DNA of 64,000 nt from Solwaraspora sp. WMMA2065 (GCF_030345075.1 NZ_CP128361.1:3968001-4032000), one strand, 5' to 3'; positions 8,863-19,711 are shown, counted from the stretch's first letter. Program-made: numbers and translations. Notes: a model not told the origin generated them from the sequence alone.

Positions 8863-9441
8863 CTACCCCTGGCCCGGGGCCGGACCGTCGGCCCCGCCGG
8901 ACTCCTGCTCAAGCCGCTTGCGTTCCGCCTTCTCCTGCTTGGCCAGGTGCCGCCGGGCCTGCTTGACCGCACACTGTTGCGGCTCGCCCTTGATCAGACC
9001 CAGCACGGTGGTCACCAGCAGCACCGCGCCCCACGGGCCGGCCACCCAGCCCGGCCAGAAGTACCGCAGGTCCTGACTCATGACGCAGGTCACCGCCCAG
9101 ATCGCGATGGTGATCCCGACCGCCGTCCCGTACCCGTCCCACTCGTTGACCAGCCACCGGCGGGTCGCACCGGGGTAGCGGCCGTCCGGGCCGGGAGTCA
9201 ACTCGGCCGGCAACCCGTCGGCGACGACCGGCACCAACTGGGAGCGTCCGGCGGCGGTCACCGGTGGCAGATCGTCGAGCAGTCCGTCCAGATCACCGTA
9301 CGTCTTCGCCGCGTAGGCCAGCTGCAACCGCTCGTCGAACTCGGCAAGATCCAGTCGACCCTCGCTCAGCGCGTTGCGCAACCGTTCGGCCACTGCCTCC
9401 CGGTCGGCGTCGGCCGCCCGCATCCCGTCCCGCCGATCCAT
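8863..9441 (-). CDS. DUF1707 / 2TM-domain membrane protein
   Basis: 192 residues from ATG 9441. Residues about 6-60 are a DUF1707 domain (MRAADADRE, then LSEGRLDLAEFDERL and YGDLDGLLDDLP), a short helical domain found in many actinobacterial membrane proteins. Residues about 100-160 carry two hydrophobic helices flanking a short DLRYFWPGW loop, followed by a highly charged tail (KQEKAERKRLEQE). 83 bp downstream of map on the same strand, so possibly at the end of the spc operon. The role of DUF1707 proteins is poorly defined; an envelope or membrane-scaffolding role is only a guess. Confidence 0.8.
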   Translation of the reverse strand: MDRRDGMRAADADREAVAERLRNALSEGRLDLAEFDERLQLAYAAKTYGDLDGLLDDLPPVTAAGRSQLVPVVADGLPAELTPGPDGRYPGATRRWLVNEWDGYGTAVGITIAIWAVTCVMSQDLRYFWPGWVAGPWGAVLLVTTVLGLIKGEPQQCAVKQARRHLAKQEKAERKRLEQESGGADGPAPGQG

Positions 9442-9524
9442 GGCTACCAGCTTGACACCCCGGTGCCAGCCCGACCAGACCGGCACCTGACCAGGGGGCG
9501 GCCGGAGCCGGGGCAGGCCCCGGG

Positions 9525-10373
9525 TCAGCGTCGGGAATCGGCCGGCTGACGGGCGGTCACCAGATCGCCGAGCCGGGAACGCCCGCCGTCCGGCTCGGTC
9601 AACACCCAGACGCCGTCCGGCAGCAGCGCCATCGAATGCTCGACGTGCACCGCCATCGACCCGTCCCGGGTCACCACCGTCCAGCCGTCGGCCAGCTCGT
9701 CGGTGCGGGCCGACCCCTCGGTGATCATCGGCTCGATGGCCAGCGCCATCCCCGGGACCAGGCGCGGGCCCTTACCCGGCCGGCCGTAGTTGAGCACGTG
9801 CGGGTCCTGGTGCATCTCGGTGCCGATCCCGTGGCCGCCGTAGCCCTCGACGATGCCGTACCGGCCGCCCGCCCGGATCGCCCGCTCCACCGCGTACGAG
9901 ATGTCGGTGAGCCGGCCACGGCCGCTGACCGCACCGCGCGCCGCAGCGGCGATTCCGGCCCACAGCGCGTCCTCGGCGACCGTGATCATCCGCAGCAGTT
10001 CCGGACGCACCTCCCCGACCGGCGCGGTGAAGGCCGCGTCGCCGTGCCAGCCATCCAGCACCGCACCGCAGTCGACCGAGATGACGTCGCCGTCGCGCAG
10101 CACCTGCCCGGCGGCCGGGATCGCGTGCACCACCTGCTCGTTGACCGAGGAGCAGATGGTCGCCGGGTAGCCGTGGTAGCCCTTGAACGACGGAACCGCA
10201 CCGGCGTCGCGGATCGTCGCAGCGGCGATGGCGTCCAGATCGGCGGTGGAGACGCCGGGGGCGATCGCCGCCCGCATCCGGGCCAGTGCGTCAGCGACCA
10301 CCAGACCGGCGGCCCGCATCCGGTCGATCTGCTCCGGAGTCTTCAGCTGGATGTCCAGCTGCTGGCGGCGCAT
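9525..10373 (-). CDS. map: Methionine aminopeptidase, type I
   Basis: Removes the initiator Met from nascent proteins with a small second residue. 282 residues without a zinc-finger extension. The five metal ligands are present: Asp in SVDCGA, Asp in GWHGDAAFT, His in GHGIGTEMHQDP, Glu in AIEPM and Glu in VHVEHS. ATG at 10373, 6 bp after the adk stop. The secY-adk-map order is the standard actinomycete arrangement. Confidence 0.97.
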   Translation of the reverse strand: MRRQQLDIQLKTPEQIDRMRAAGLVVADALARMRAAIAPGVSTADLDAIAAATIRDAGAVPSFKGYHGYPATICSSVNEQVVHAIPAAGQVLRDGDVISVDCGAVLDGWHGDAAFTAPVGEVRPELLRMITVAEDALWAGIAAAARGAVSGRGRLTDISYAVERAIRAGGRYGIVEGYGGHGIGTEMHQDPHVLNYGRPGKGPRLVPGMALAIEPMITEGSARTDELADGWTVVTRDGSMAVHVEHSMALLPDGVWVLTEPDGGRSRLGDLVTARQPADSRR

Positions 10374-10379
10374 CGGGCG

Positions 10380-11033
10380 CTACCCGCCGTACGAACGCAG
10401 GGCGTCGATCGCGCGTACGGTGACGTCCTCGACCGGCCCGGTGGCGTCGATCCCGACCAGCTTGCCCTGGGCCCCGTAGAAGTCGACCAGCGGCGCGGTC
10501 TTGTCGGCGTACTCCACCAGGCGCTGGGCAATGGTCTCCGGCTTGTCGTCGTCGCGCTGGAACAGCTCGGCACCGCACCGGTCACAGCGGCCCTCGGTCG
10601 CCGGCGCGTCGAACTCGACGTGCCAGATCTTGCCACAGCCCCGACAGGTACGCCGGCCGGACAGCCGCCGGATCACCTCGTCGTCGTCGACGACCAGCTC
10701 CAGCACCAGATCAAGCGCGGTGCCGAGGTCGGCCAGCAGCTTGTCCAGCGCGGCTGCCTGCGGAGTGGTTCGCGGGAAGCCGTCGAGCAGGAAGCCTTCG
10801 GCGGCGTCCGGCTCGGCCAGCCGGTCCCGGACCATGTTGATGGTCACCTCGTCCGGAACCAGCTTGCCGGCGTCCATGTATCGCCTGGCCTCGACACCCA
10901 GTGGCGTGCCCTGGGAGACGTTGGCCCGGAAGATGTCCCCGGTCGAGATTTTGGGCACGACCAGGTGAGCGGCGATGAACTCGGCCTGGGTCCCCTTCCC
11001 CGCCCCGGGGGGACCGACCAGTACCAGCCTCAT
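10380..11033 (-). CDS. adk: Adenylate kinase, zinc-type LID
   Basis: Interconverts ATP + AMP and 2 ADP. 217 residues: P-loop [10 protein letters not shown] at the N-terminus, AMP-binding DGFPRT in the middle, and a long LID with four cysteines (CRGC and CDRC) that should bind structural zinc. ATG 11033 directly abuts the secY stop, so the genes are translationally linked. Confidence 0.97.
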   Translation of the reverse strand: MRLVLVGPPGAGKGTQAEFIAAHLVVPKISTGDIFRANVSQGTPLGVEARRYMDAGKLVPDEVTINMVRDRLAEPDAAEGFLLDGFPRTTPQAAALDKLLADLGTALDLVLELVVDDDEVIRRLSGRRTCRGCGKIWHVEFDAPATEGRCDRCGAELFQRDDDKPETIAQRLVEYADKTAPLVDFYGAQGKLVGIDATGPVEDVTVRAIDALRSYGG

Positions 11034-12365
11034 CTACCGGAGGAACCCTTCGTAGTTGCGCTGCATGAGTTGGCTCTCGATCTGCTTCACGGTTTCCAGA
11101 CCGACACCGACCATGATGAGCACGGCGGTGCCACCGAACGGGAAGTTCACGTACTGGTCGCTGTCCAGCCAGATGAAGAAGAAGTTCGGCAGGACGGAGA
11201 TGAGGCCGAGGTAGAGCGCACCGGGGAGGGTGATCCGGCTGAGGATGAAGTCGAGGTACTCGGCCGTGGGCCGGCCCGGCCGGATGCCGGGCACGAAGCC
11301 ACCGTACTTCTTCATGTTCTCCGCGACCTCGGTCGGGTTGAACGTGATCGACACGTAGAAGTACGTGAAGAAGATGATCATAAAGAAGTACGTGACGATG
11401 TAGATCGGGCTGGTCGGGTTCGCCAGGTTGTTCTGGATCCACGCCTGGACCTGACCAGGGTCGTTCGGATCGAAGAACTGCAGCCCGAGCTGCGGCAGGT
11501 AGAGCACCGACGAGGCGAAGATCACCGGGATGACACCGGCCTGGTTGACCTTCAACGGGATGTAGGTCGAGGTGCCGCCGTACATCCGCCGGCCGATCAT
11601 CCGCTTGGCGTACTGCACCGGGATCCGGCGCTGCGCCTGCTCGATGAAGACCACCGCGGTGATGACCACCAGGACCAGCACGATCACCAGGCCGAACATG
11701 CCCCAGCCGTGGGTGTTCTTGATCGCCCACCCCTCGCTGGGCAGTCGCGCCGCGATCGAGGTGAAGATCAGCACCGACATGCCGTTGCCGACGCCCCGGT
11801 CGGTGATCAGCTCGCCGAGCCACATCACCATGCCGGTGCCGGCGGTCATCGTGATGACCAGCACGCTGAGCGTCAGCCAGGTCGGTAGGCCGGTCCCGTC
11901 GGGGATGATCGGCCACTGGTCGCACATGTTGTTGAACAGCTGCCCGGATCGGGCCAGCGCAACGAACGCCGAGGCCTGCAGGATGCCCAGGCCCAGGGTC
12001 AGGTAACGGGTGTACTGGGTGATCTTGGCCTGGCCGGACTGCCCCTCCTTGCGGAGCTGCTCCAACCGTGGAATCACCACGGTGAGCAGCTGCAGGATGA
12101 TCGACGCGGTGATGTAGGGCATGATGCCCAGCGCGAAGACGGACAGGGACAGCAACGCACCGCCGGAGAAGAGGTTCAGCAGGGTGAAGACCCCGCTGGA
12201 GTCCCCGGACTCCATGGCGGTGATGCACTGCTGCACGTTGCCGTACGACACGCCTGGGCTCGGCAGCGTGGCGCCGAGCCGGTAGATCGCGACGATGAAG
12301 ACCGTGAACAGCAGCTTCTTGCGCAGGTCAGGCGTGCGGAACGCACTGAGAAAGGCGGAGAGCAA
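11034..12365 (-). CDS. secY: Sec translocase channel subunit SecY
   Basis: Protein-conducting channel for the Sec pathway; 443 residues with ten predicted membrane helices and the typical plug region after helix 1. The start is TTG at 12365: AGGAGG (12372-12377) precedes it by 6 nt and it gives the normal MLSAFLSAFRTPDLRKK beginning. A 230-bp spacer separates it from rplO; within it, CGTGGCGC (12541-12548) and GCGCCACG (12574-12581) could form a hairpin. Partner SecE is encoded at 40.4 kb. Confidence 0.96.
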   Translation of the reverse strand: MLSAFLSAFRTPDLRKKLLFTVFIVAIYRLGATLPSPGVSYGNVQQCITAMESGDSSGVFTLLNLFSGGALLSLSVFALGIMPYITASIILQLLTVVIPRLEQLRKEGQSGQAKITQYTRYLTLGLGILQASAFVALARSGQLFNNMCDQWPIIPDGTGLPTWLTLSVLVITMTAGTGMVMWLGELITDRGVGNGMSVLIFTSIAARLPSEGWAIKNTHGWGMFGLVIVLVLVVITAVVFIEQAQRRIPVQYAKRMIGRRMYGGTSTYIPLKVNQAGVIPVIFASSVLYLPQLGLQFFDPNDPGQVQAWIQNNLANPTSPIYIVTYFFMIIFFTYFYVSITFNPTEVAENMKKYGGFVPGIRPGRPTAEYLDFILSRITLPGALYLGLISVLPNFFFIWLDSDQYVNFPFGGTAVLIMVGVGLETVKQIESQLMQRNYEGFLR

Positions 12366-12595
12366 CTTCTTCCTCCTGCGCGAGGCGGCCGCCGGATGTT
12401 CTGGCGGGTCGGGTGGGTGCGGAGCGCCCGATATCCATGGCTGGCATCGGACTCTAACAGTCCGGCGTCGGTCTGGGCAGGCGTGCCCTAGAACATACAC
12501 CGGTCCCGATATTAACGGGACGGAGGCTTCACCAGTAGGCCGTGGCGCCCGTCAGTCGCGGACAACTGAGCGAGCGCCACGTCCAAGCTGGGTGT

Positions 12596-13039
12596 TCAGA
12601 GCTCGGTGACCGAGCCGCCAGCTGCGGTGATCTTCTCCTTGGCCGACCCGCTGAACGCGTGCGCCGACACCTGGAGAGACACACCACCGAGGTCGCCGCT
12701 GCCCAGCACCTTGACCGGCTGGCCCTTACGGACCGCGCCGGACTCGGCCAACTGCTGCGGACCGACCTCACCACCGTTCGGGAAGAGCTCCGCCAACCGG
12801 TCCAGGTTGACCACCTGGTAGACGACCTTGAACCGGTTCTTGAAGCCCTTCAGCTTCGGCAGACGCATGTGGATGGGCATCTGCCCACCCTCGAACGCCG
12901 CCGGGATGTTCTTGCGGGCCTTGGAGCCCTTGGTGCCCCGACCGGCGGTCTTGCCCTTGGAGCCCTCACCGCGGCCCACCCGGGTCTTCGCGGTCTTGGC
13001 CCCCGGCGCCGGCCGGAGGTGGTGGACCTTGATCGCCAT
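12596..13039 (-). CDS. rplO: 50S ribosomal protein uL15
   Basis: 147 residues, normal length. The Gly/Arg/Lys-rich N-terminus ([21 protein letters not shown]) inserts into 23S rRNA, and the globular C-terminal half begins near PLKGFKNRF-type motifs. ATG 13039 shares its A with the rpmD stop (TAATG), so translation is coupled. Confidence 0.97.
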   Translation of the reverse strand: MAIKVHHLRPAPGAKTAKTRVGRGEGSKGKTAGRGTKGSKARKNIPAAFEGGQMPIHMRLPKLKGFKNRFKVVYQVVNLDRLAELFPNGGEVGPQQLAESGAVRKGQPVKVLGSGDLGGVSLQVSAHAFSGSAKEKITAAGGSVTEL

Positions 13040-13221
13040 TACTCGACCTCCTCGACCTTCACGAGGTGGTTCACGGTGAAGATCATGCCCCGAATCTCGG
13101 GCCGGTCCTCCTTGACCACCACGTCGTTGATCCGCTTGAGACCGAGCGACCGCAGCGACTCCCGCTGGTTGCGCTTGGTCCCGATCCCGGACCGGACCTG
13201 GGTCACCTTCAGACGTGCCAT
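13039..13221 (-). CDS. rpmD: 50S ribosomal protein uL30
   Basis: 60 residues, [14 protein letters not shown] to VKVEEVE, standard length. The start is ATG 13221; longer in-frame extension upstream is not L30-like. It overlaps rplO by one base and follows rpsE after 28 bp. Confidence 0.96.
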   Translation of the reverse strand: MARLKVTQVRSGIGTKRNQRESLRSLGLKRINDVVVKEDRPEIRGMIFTVNHLVKVEEVE

Positions 13222-13249
13222 CACAGCCGCCCTCCGTTCATCTTCGCTG

Positions 13250-13864
13250 TCACGCCCCTGCGCCCGCGCGGGACGCGAGCATCGCGGCTGGGGCCACGTC
13301 CTCGACCGGCAGGCCACGCCGGGTGGCGACCGCCTCCGGCGACTCCAGGCTCTTCAGCGCGGCGACCGTGGCGTGCACGATGTTGATCGGGTTCGACGAG
13401 CCGAGGCTCTTGGAGAGCACGTCGTGGATGCCCGCGCACTCCAGCACCGCACGCACCGGGCCACCGGCGATCACACCCGTACCGGCACTCGCCGGCTTCA
13501 ACAGGACCACGCCGGCGGCGTCCTCGCCCTGCACCGGGTGCGGGATCGACGCGGCGATCCGGGGCACCTTGAAGAAGTGCTTCTTGGCCTCCTCGACGCC
13601 CTTGGCGATCGCCGCCGGCACCTCCTTGGCCTTGCCGTAACCCACGCCGACCGTGCCGTCGCCGTCGCCCACGATCACCAGGGCGGTGAAGCTGAAACGC
13701 CGACCGCCCTTCACGACCTTGGCGACCCGGTTGATCGCGACGACGCGCTCCAGGTGTGGGGTCTTCTCGACGGGCGCGTTGCCGCGACCGCCCTCACGGC
13801 GGTTGTCGCGGCGACCACCTTCGTTGCCACCGGACCCGCCGCCACGACGCTGTTGACCTGGCAT
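13250..13864 (-). CDS. rpsE: 30S ribosomal protein uS5
   Basis: Small-subunit protein at the mRNA entry and decoding region. 204 residues. Residues 1-30 are an unusual Gly/Arg/Asn-rich tail ([21 protein letters not shown]) before the normal core ([20 protein letters not shown]). The conserved [11 protein letters not shown] and NPINIVHAT are intact. Between rplR and rpmD. Confidence 0.96.
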   Translation of the reverse strand: MPGQQRRGGGSGGNEGGRRDNRREGGRGNAPVEKTPHLERVVAINRVAKVVKGGRRFSFTALVIVGDGDGTVGVGYGKAKEVPAAIAKGVEEAKKHFFKVPRIAASIPHPVQGEDAAGVVLLKPASAGTGVIAGGPVRAVLECAGIHDVLSKSLGSSNPINIVHATVAALKSLESPEAVATRRGLPVEDVAPAAMLASRAGAGA

Positions 13865-13933
13865 CAGCAGCCTTCCTTCCTACTCGTGACGGGGTTTGCT
13901 TCGATTTGCGTCTGGACAGGCATCAGACGGCCG

Positions 13934-14329
13934 CTAGAACTCGAGTCCGGCTTCGCGGGCAGCGTCGGCCAGCGCGGCGATCCGCCCCGCGTACCGGTTG
14001 CCCCCACGGTCGAACACGACCTTGGAGATACCTGCCGCCTTGGCCCGCTCGGCGAGCAGCTCGCCCACCTTGCCGGCCAGTTCGCTCTTGGCACCCGCGG
14101 TACCCCGCAGCGACGCGTCCATGGTCGACGCGGACGCCAGGGTGTGACCCTTGGTGTCGTCGACGATCTGGGCGACCATGTGCTTCAGGGAACGGGTGAC
14201 CACCAGGCGCGGCCGCTGCGCGGTCCCACTGAGGTTCTTGCGCACCCGGAAGTGCCGGCGCGCCCGCCCGATGGCACGCCGCGCGGAGACGCTGCCGCCC
14301 GCCCGACGCTTCAACAGTGTGGCGCTCAT
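13934..14329 (-). CDS. rplR: 50S ribosomal protein uL18
   Basis: 5S rRNA-binding protein of the central protuberance, 131 residues with a short Ser/Ala extension at the N-terminus before [15 protein letters not shown]. The conserved C-terminus [14 protein letters not shown] is present. 52 bp after rplF and 69 bp before rpsE. Confidence 0.96.
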   Translation of the reverse strand: MSATLLKRRAGGSVSARRAIGRARRHFRVRKNLSGTAQRPRLVVTRSLKHMVAQIVDDTKGHTLASASTMDASLRGTAGAKSELAGKVGELLAERAKAAGISKVVFDRGGNRYAGRIAALADAAREAGLEF

Positions 14330-14381
14330 CGGAACCCGCCTCCGTTCGCGACTGCGGGGCTCGCAAGCTCGCTCCTCGCGC

Positions 14382-14924
14382 TCACTTCTTACCTGCCTTT
14401 CCGGCCTTGCGGCGGATGACCTCGCCCTGGTATTTCACGCCCTTGCCCTTGTACGGCTCCGGCGGGCGGATCTTCCGGATGTTGGCGGCGACCTCACCGA
14501 CCTGCCACTTGTTGATCCCGGCCACGTGGAACAGCGTCGGCCGCTCCACGGTGAAGGTGATCCCCTCCGGGGCCGGCACCAGCACCGGGTGCGAGAACCC
14601 GAGAGCGAACTCCAGGTCCTTGCCCTTGGCGGTGACCCGGTAACCCGTACCCGCGATCTCCAGGGTCTTGCGGTAACCGTCGGTCACCCCGATGACCATG
14701 TTCGACACCAGGGTACGGCTCAGCCCGTGCAGTTCCTTGGCCTGGCGCTCGTCGTTGGCCCGGTTGATCTGGAGCTGACCGTCCTCGGTCCGCTCAACGG
14801 TGATCGACTCGGGCAGGACGTGCGACAGCTCGCCCTTGGGGCCCTTGACCGTGACGGTCTGGCCATCGATCTTGACATCGACGCCGGCCGGTACCGGGAT
14901 CGACTTACGTCCAATACGCGACAT
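14382..14924 (-). CDS. rplF: 50S ribosomal protein uL6
   Basis: 180 residues, two alpha/beta domains that bind near the sarcin-ricin loop. N-terminus [17 protein letters not shown] and C-terminus [20 protein letters not shown] are canonical. Located between rpsH (17 bp gap) and rplR. Confidence 0.97.
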   Translation of the reverse strand: MSRIGRKSIPVPAGVDVKIDGQTVTVKGPKGELSHVLPESITVERTEDGQLQINRANDERQAKELHGLSRTLVSNMVIGVTDGYRKTLEIAGTGYRVTAKGKDLEFALGFSHPVLVPAPEGITFTVERPTLFHVAGINKWQVGEVAANIRKIRPPEPYKGKGVKYQGEVIRRKAGKAGKK

Positions 14925-14941
14925 TGTTACCAGTCTCCCGA

Positions 14942-15349
14942 TTACCAGACGAAGGCGAGGACTTCCCCGCCCACGCTCCGCTTACGGGCCTGCCGGTCGG
15001 TGAGCAGCCCCTGGGACGTCGAAATGATCGCCACGCCCAGGCCGCCGAGCACTCGGGGCAGCTCATCCGACTTGGCGTACACCCGCAGACCCGGCTTGGA
15101 CACGCGCTTGATCCCGGCGAGGCTGCGCTCCCGGTTCTGGCCGTACTTCAAATCGACCACCAGCCGCCGGCCGACGGCACCCTCCGCAGGGTCCTCGACC
15201 TGCCAGGTCGAGATGTATCCCTCGGCCTTGAGGACCTCGGCGATGTTCGCCTTGACCTTCGAGTACGGCATCGTCACCCGGTCGTGGTACGCCTGGTTGG
15301 CGTTGCGCAGACGGGTCAGCATGTCTGCGATCGGGTCGGTCATCGTCAT
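14942..15349 (-). CDS. rpsH: 30S ribosomal protein uS8
   Basis: Central-domain 16S rRNA-binding protein; in E. coli it is the translational repressor of the spc operon. 135 residues from ATG 15349 ([17 protein letters not shown]). A TTG at 15361 would add four residues but sits too close to the AAAGG signal. The C-terminal [20 protein letters not shown] is conserved. Confidence 0.95.
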   Translation of the reverse strand: MTMTDPIADMLTRLRNANQAYHDRVTMPYSKVKANIAEVLKAEGYISTWQVEDPAEGAVGRRLVVDLKYGQNRERSLAGIKRVSKPGLRVYAKSDELPRVLGGLGVAIISTSQGLLTDRQARKRSVGGEVLAFVW

Positions 15350-15427
15350 GGGTCTCGTCAACCTTTCTCGCCGGGGTTCCCGGTGGCTGTACCACCGGGC
15401 CTACGGCGAAGACCTGTCAAGGTGGGG

Positions 15428-15613
15428 TTACCAGGAAGCCTTCGACACACCGGGCAGCTCACCGCGGTGCGCCATCTCCCGGATGCAGACCCGGCAGAGG
15501 CCGAACTTGCGGTAGACCGCCTTGGGCCGCCCGCACCGCTGGCAACGGGTGTACGCGCGCACCGAGAACTTCGGCTTCGCGGCGGCCTTGATGATCAGCG
15601 CCTTCTTGGCCAT
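15428..15613 (-). CDS. rpsN: 30S ribosomal protein uS14, type Z
   Basis: 61-residue zinc-ribbon form ([19 protein letters not shown]), equivalent to RpsZ. The two CxxC pairs bind zinc. It follows rplE by 3 bp. Actinomycetes often keep a zinc-independent S14 copy elsewhere that is induced on zinc starvation. Confidence 0.97.
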   Translation of the reverse strand: MAKKALIIKAAAKPKFSVRAYTRCQRCGRPKAVYRKFGLCRVCIREMAHRGELPGVSKASW

Positions 15614-15616
15614 AGC

Positions 15617-16189
15617 TCAGTTCTCCTTGAACGGGAAGCCCAGGAGCTTGAGCAGCGCCCGGCCCTCGTCGTCGGTCTTGGCGGTGGTGACCACCGTGAT
15701 GTCCATGCCCCGGGTGCGGTCGATCCGGTCCTGGTCGATCTCGTGGAACACCGACTGCTCGGTAAGCCCGAACGTGTAGTTGCCGTTGCCGTCGAGCTTG
15801 CGACCGTCCAGCCCGCGGAAGTCCCGGATTCGGGGCAGCGCGATGGACAGCAGCCGGTCCAGGAACTCCCACATCCGGTCACCGCGCAGGGTGACCTTCG
15901 CGCCGATCGGCATCCCCTCACGGAGCTTGAACTGCGCGATCGACTTGGTTGCCCGCCGCACCTGCGGCTTCTGGCCGGTAATGGTGGCCAGGTCACGCAT
16001 GGCACCGTCGATCAGCTTGGCGTCCCGAGCGGCCTCGCCGACACCCATGTTCACGACGATCTTGACGAGCCCCGGAACCTGCATCGGGTTCGCGTACTGG
16101 AACTGCTCACGCAGTTGCGCGATGGTCTCCTCGCGGTACCGCTGCTTGAGGCGCGGCGCCGGCCTGGTCTGGGTAGCGGTGGTCATCAC
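15617..16189 (-). CDS. rplE: 50S ribosomal protein uL5
   Basis: Binds 5S rRNA and contacts P-site tRNA and S13. 190 residues, with the conserved [11 protein letters not shown] and the [15 protein letters not shown] motif. GTG/ATG region at 16189 overlaps the rplX stop by 4 nt, indicating coupled translation. Confidence 0.97.
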   Translation of the reverse strand: MMTTATQTRPAPRLKQRYREETIAQLREQFQYANPMQVPGLVKIVVNMGVGEAARDAKLIDGAMRDLATITGQKPQVRRATKSIAQFKLREGMPIGAKVTLRGDRMWEFLDRLLSIALPRIRDFRGLDGRKLDGNGNYTFGLTEQSVFHEIDQDRIDRTRGMDITVVTTAKTDDEGRALLKLLGFPFKEN

Positions 16190-16506
16190 AGGTCCTTACC
16201 GTTGCTACGCGCGATCCGCACCTTCTGGCCGCTGTCGTCGAACCGGTAACCGACCCGGGTCGGCTTGCCGTCGGAGTCGAGCACCTGCACGTTCGAGACG
16301 TGGATCGGAGCTTCCTGGGTGACGATGCCACCGGTCTGCCCGCCGCGCTGGGTGGTCTGGATGCGGGTGTGCTTCTTGATCCGGTTCACGCCTTCGACGA
16401 GGACCTTGTCCTGCCGCGGGTAGGCCGCGATGACCTTGCCCTTGGCACCCTTGTCCTTACCGGCGATGACGACGACCGTGTCGCCCTTCTTCACCTTCAC
16501 GGTCAC
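16186..16506 (-). CDS. rplX: 50S ribosomal protein uL24
   Basis: 106-residue assembly-initiating large-subunit protein with a KOW domain ([20 protein letters not shown]). The start GTG 16506 overlaps the rplN stop (4 nt) and its stop overlaps the rplE start (4 nt). Confidence 0.97.
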   Translation of the reverse strand: MTVKVKKGDTVVVIAGKDKGAKGKVIAAYPRQDKVLVEGVNRIKKHTRIQTTQRGGQTGGIVTQEAPIHVSNVQVLDSDGKPTRVGYRFDDSGQKVRIARSNGKDL

Positions 16507-16871
16507 AGCACCTCCGGCGCCAAAGAAATGATCTTCATGAACCGCTTGTCCCGCAGCTCACGCCCGACCGGGCCGAAGATGCGGGTACCGCGCGGGTCCC
16601 CACCGTCCTTGATGATGACGGCAGCGTTCTCGTCGAAGCGGATGTACGACCCGTCCGGCCGCCGCTTCTCCTTCGCGGTCCGGACCACGACGGCCTTCAC
16701 CACGTCGCCCTTTTTCACGCCGGCGCCGGGAATCGCGTCCTTGACCGTCCCGACGATCACGTCGCCGATGCCTGCGTAGCGCCGACCGGAGCCACCGAGC
16801 ACCCGGATGCACAGGATCTCCCGGGCACCCGTGTTGTCGGCGACACGCAGTCGCGACTCCTGCTGGATCAC
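16503..16871 (-). CDS. rplN: 50S ribosomal protein uL14
   Basis: 122 residues, [18 protein letters not shown] at the start and the conserved [20 protein letters not shown] at the end (here with an extra Gly). Interface protein near the GTPase centre. A 131-bp spacer separates it from rpsQ; this is the S10/spc junction, and I see no strong promoter there. Confidence 0.97.
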   Translation of the reverse strand: MIQQESRLRVADNTGAREILCIRVLGGSGRRYAGIGDVIVGTVKDAIPGAGVKKGDVVKAVVVRTAKEKRRPDGSYIRFDENAAVIIKDGGDPRGTRIFGPVGRELRDKRFMKIISLAPEVL

Positions 16872-17002
16872 GTCTATCTCCTATGTCTGCCAGTCCTCCG
16901 GTCACCCGGAGCTTGGAAGAACCTGGTCCGCGCTACGCGCGGGCTGCCATCCGGACCCGACCGACCCGAACGCCGCGCGACGGCGGCGGACGGGTCGCCC
17001 GG

Positions 17003-17293
17003 CTACTTCGCCTTCTCGAGGATCTCGACGACCCGCCACCGCTTGGTGGCGGACAGCGGCCGGGTCTCCATCAGCAGCACCCGGTCACCGACCCCGCACG
17101 CGTTCTGCTCGTCGTGTGCCTTCAGCTTGCTGGTACGGCGCATGACCTTGCCGTACAGCCGGTGCTTGACCCGGTCCTCGACCTCGACGACGACGGTCTT
17201 CTCCATCTTGTCGCTGACCACGAGCCCTTCGCGAACCTTGCGGCGGGCCCGGACGACCGTTGCGCCCTGCTCGGGGGCGGTGTTCTCACTCAT
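17003..17293 (-). CDS. rpsQ: 30S ribosomal protein uS17
   Basis: 96-residue OB-fold protein that binds the 5' domain of 16S rRNA. Typical [28 protein letters not shown] 17293 overlaps the rpmC stop by 4 nt (ATGA). Last gene of the S10 operon. Confidence 0.97.
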   Translation of the reverse strand: MSENTAPEQGATVVRARRKVREGLVVSDKMEKTVVVEVEDRVKHRLYGKVMRRTSKLKAHDEQNACGVGDRVLLMETRPLSATKRWRVVEILEKAK

Positions 17294-17526
17294 GATGCAG
17301 CCACCTCAGTCGGCGCGGCGGAGAGTCCCAACTCACGCTCACGCATGATCGTGTAGATCCGGGCGATCTCCCGACGGATGACCTGCAGCCGGCGGTTGTT
17401 GTCCAGCTGACCGGTCGCGGCCTGCACGCGGAGGTTGAACAGCTCCGCCTTGGCCTCCCGCAGCTTCGTGACCAGCTCCTCTTCGGAGAGGTCACGCAGC
17501 TCGGCGGCCGAAACGCCCGCTGCCAT
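17290..17526 (-). CDS. rpmC: 50S ribosomal protein uL29
   Basis: 78-residue helical-hairpin protein at the exit tunnel, a docking site for trigger factor and SRP. Conserved [23 protein letters not shown] 17526 shares a base with the rplP stop (TGATG); its stop overlaps rpsQ. Confidence 0.97.
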   Translation of the reverse strand: MAAGVSAAELRDLSEEELVTKLREAKAELFNLRVQAATGQLDNNRRLQVIRREIARIYTIMRERELGLSAAPTEVAAS

Positions 17527-17951
17527 CAGCTTTCACCCACTTCGCGCGTCACGATGCGGCACTTCATCGGGAGCTTGTGGATCGCACGACGCATCGCCTC
17601 ACGCGCGATCTGCTCGTTCGGGAAGGACATCTCGAAGAGCACCCGTCCCGGCTTGATGTTGGCGACCCACCACTCGGGCGAGCCCTTACCGGACCCCATC
17701 CGGGTCTCGGCCGGCTTCTTGGTCAACGCCTGGTCGGGGAAGACCGTGATCCAGACCTTGCCACCACGCTTGATGTGGCGGGTCATGGCGATACGGGCCG
17801 ACTCGATCTGACGGTTGGTCACATACGCCGGCTCGAGCGCCTGGATACCGAACTCGCCGAACACCACCCGGGTGCCGCCCTTGGCGGCGCCAGTACGGCT
17901 CGGGTGATGCGGCTTGCGGAAGCCCTTCGGGGGCTTGCGCGGGATCAGCAT
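17526..17951 (-). CDS. rplP: 50S ribosomal protein uL16
   Basis: 141 residues; sits near the A-site tRNA elbow. [19 protein letters not shown] at the start, and the [31 protein letters not shown] motif region is intact. Three bases after rpsC. Confidence 0.97.
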   Translation of the reverse strand: MLIPRKPPKGFRKPHHPSRTGAAKGGTRVVFGEFGIQALEPAYVTNRQIESARIAMTRHIKRGGKVWITVFPDQALTKKPAETRMGSGKGSPEWWVANIKPGRVLFEMSFPNEQIAREAMRRAIHKLPMKCRIVTREVGES

Positions 17952-17954
17952 CTG

Positions 17955-18821
17955 TCAGCCCTCCTGCGCTGAGCTGTCCGCTCCGGCCGAAGCGGCCGGA
18001 GTGGCCGGCGCGGCATCAGCCGGCGCGGCACTGCTGGTCGTGGTCGACGGGCCACCGGAGATCTCCGCGGCGGCCGCCCGGCCAGCCTCGGTACCACCGG
18101 CGGTCGTCCCGCTGGAGCCGGAACGCCCGCGACGGGGCCGGTCCGGCCGCTCCCGGCGGGGACGGCTGGGCGCCTCGGCCGGAGCCTCCCGCCCCGGGAC
18201 CGCGTCGCCCTTGTAGATCCACACCTTGACGCCGATCCGGCCAAAGGTGGTCCGGGCCTCGAAGAAGCCGTACTCGATGTTGGCCCGCAGCGTGTGCAGC
18301 GGCACCCGACCCTCGCGGTAGAACTCGGTACGGCTCATCTCCGCACCGCCGAGCCGGCCGGAGACCTGCACCCGGATGCCCTTGACGATCGGGTTCTTCA
18401 TCGCCGACTGCATGGCCTTACGCATCGCCCGCCGGAAGCTGACCCGGCTGGCCAACTGCTCGGCGACGCCCTGCGCGACCAGCTGTGCGTCCGACTCGGG
18501 GCTCTTCACCTCGAGGATGTTGAGCTGCACCTGCTTGCCGGTGAGCTTCTCCAGCTTGCCCCGGATCCGGTCCGCCTCGGCGCCCTTACGGCCGATGACG
18601 ATGCCCGGGCGGGCGGTGTGGATGTCGACCCGGACCCGGTCGCGGGTCCGCTCGATGTCGACCTTGGAGATACCGGCCCGCTCGAGGCCGCTGGACATCA
18701 TCCGGCGGATCTTGACGTCCTCGGCGATGTAGTCCTTGTACAGCTTCTCCGCGTACCAGCGCGACTTCCAGTCGGTCGAGATGCCGAGCCGGAACCCGTG
18801 CGGGTGAACTTTCTGACCCAT
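17955..18821 (-). CDS. rpsC: 30S ribosomal protein uS3 with long C-terminal tail
   Basis: Forms part of the mRNA entry tunnel; has a KH domain ([19 protein letters not shown]). 288 residues, compared with 233 in E. coli: after about residue 212 comes an Arg-Pro-rich then Ala/Ser/Thr/Gly-rich tail that is probably disordered. ATG 18821 overlaps the rplV stop by one base (TAATG). Confidence 0.97.
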   Translation of the reverse strand: MGQKVHPHGFRLGISTDWKSRWYAEKLYKDYIAEDVKIRRMMSSGLERAGISKVDIERTRDRVRVDIHTARPGIVIGRKGAEADRIRGKLEKLTGKQVQLNILEVKSPESDAQLVAQGVAEQLASRVSFRRAMRKAMQSAMKNPIVKGIRVQVSGRLGGAEMSRTEFYREGRVPLHTLRANIEYGFFEARTTFGRIGVKVWIYKGDAVPGREAPAEAPSRPRRERPDRPRRGRSGSSGTTAGGTEAGRAAAAEISGGPSTTTSSAAPADAAPATPAASAGADSSAQEG

Positions 18822-19375
18822 TACTCGGCACCCTCCGTGCTGCTCTGCTTGCCGCCGGCCGGCTCGTTCGCGGTCGCGCCGCCCTGCGCCGTGCTCTCGG
18901 TCTGCTCCACGGCCGCCGGCTGCGCGTCGGTCGTCGCCGCCTCGGCCGGCTGGGCCTGCTTCGCGGCCTTCGCCGGCTGCGCCTTGGTCGCCCGCCGCGT
19001 CGGCTTCGCCGCGGCGACGGCCTCCACCGCGATGGTGATGTGGCAGGTCCGCTTGCGAATCCGGTACGCCCGGCCCTGCGCCCGCGGCCGGAACCGCTTC
19101 AGCGTCGGACCCTCGTCCACGAACGCCTCGCTGACCAGCAGCGCGTCGGGGTCCAGCTGCTCGTTGTTCTCGGCGTTGGCGATCGCGCTGGCCAGGACCT
19201 TGTACACCTGCTCACTGGCGGCCTGCGGCGCGAACTGCAGGACGGTGAGTGCCTCCTTCGCGGGCAGACCGCGGACGAGGTCGACCACCCGACGCGCCTT
19301 CATCGGCGAGATGCGCACGTACCGCGCAACCGCCCGCGCGCCCGGAAGCACCGGAGCGTCGCCCTTCACTGGCAT
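18821..19375 (-). CDS. rplV: 50S ribosomal protein uL22 with long C-terminal tail
   Basis: Lines the exit tunnel with its beta hairpin ([20 protein letters not shown]). 184 residues against 110 in E. coli; residues after about 125 are Ala/Gln/Thr/Lys-rich and low-complexity. The macrolide-related loop looks normal. Between rpsS (37 bp) and rpsC. Confidence 0.97.
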   Translation of the reverse strand: MPVKGDAPVLPGARAVARYVRISPMKARRVVDLVRGLPAKEALTVLQFAPQAASEQVYKVLASAIANAENNEQLDPDALLVSEAFVDEGPTLKRFRPRAQGRAYRIRKRTCHITIAVEAVAAAKPTRRATKAQPAKAAKQAQPAEAATTDAQPAAVEQTESTAQGGATANEPAGGKQSSTEGAE

Positions 19376-19412
19376 CGCTGTAACCCCTTGATCCTCTATC
19401 CGTGCCCGCGAC

Positions 19413-19694
19413 TCAGCGCCGACGGCTCTTGCGGTCGTCCTTCTCGTGACCCTTGAAGGTGCGGGTCAGGGCAAACTCGCCGAGCTTGTGCCCGACCATC
19501 GACTCGGTGATGAACACCGGGACGTGCTTGCGCCCGTCGTGCACGGCGATCGTGTGCCCGAGCATCTCCGGGGTGATCGTCGAGCGCCGCGACCAGGTCT
19601 TGATGACGTTCTTGGAGCCCTTGTCGTTCTGCGTCTCCACCTTCTTCATCAGGTGGTCGTCGACGAACGGGCCCTTCTTCAGGCTGCGAGGCAT
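19413..19694 (-). CDS. rpsS: 30S ribosomal protein uS19
   Basis: 93-residue head protein, [15 protein letters not shown] through [16 protein letters not shown]. Usual length and position between rplB (17 bp) and rplV. Confidence 0.98.
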   Translation of the reverse strand: MPRSLKKGPFVDDHLMKKVETQNDKGSKNVIKTWSRRSTITPEMLGHTIAVHDGRKHVPVFITESMVGHKLGEFALTRTFKGHEKDDRKSRRR

Positions 19695-19711
19695 GTGCTA
19701 CCAGACTCCTT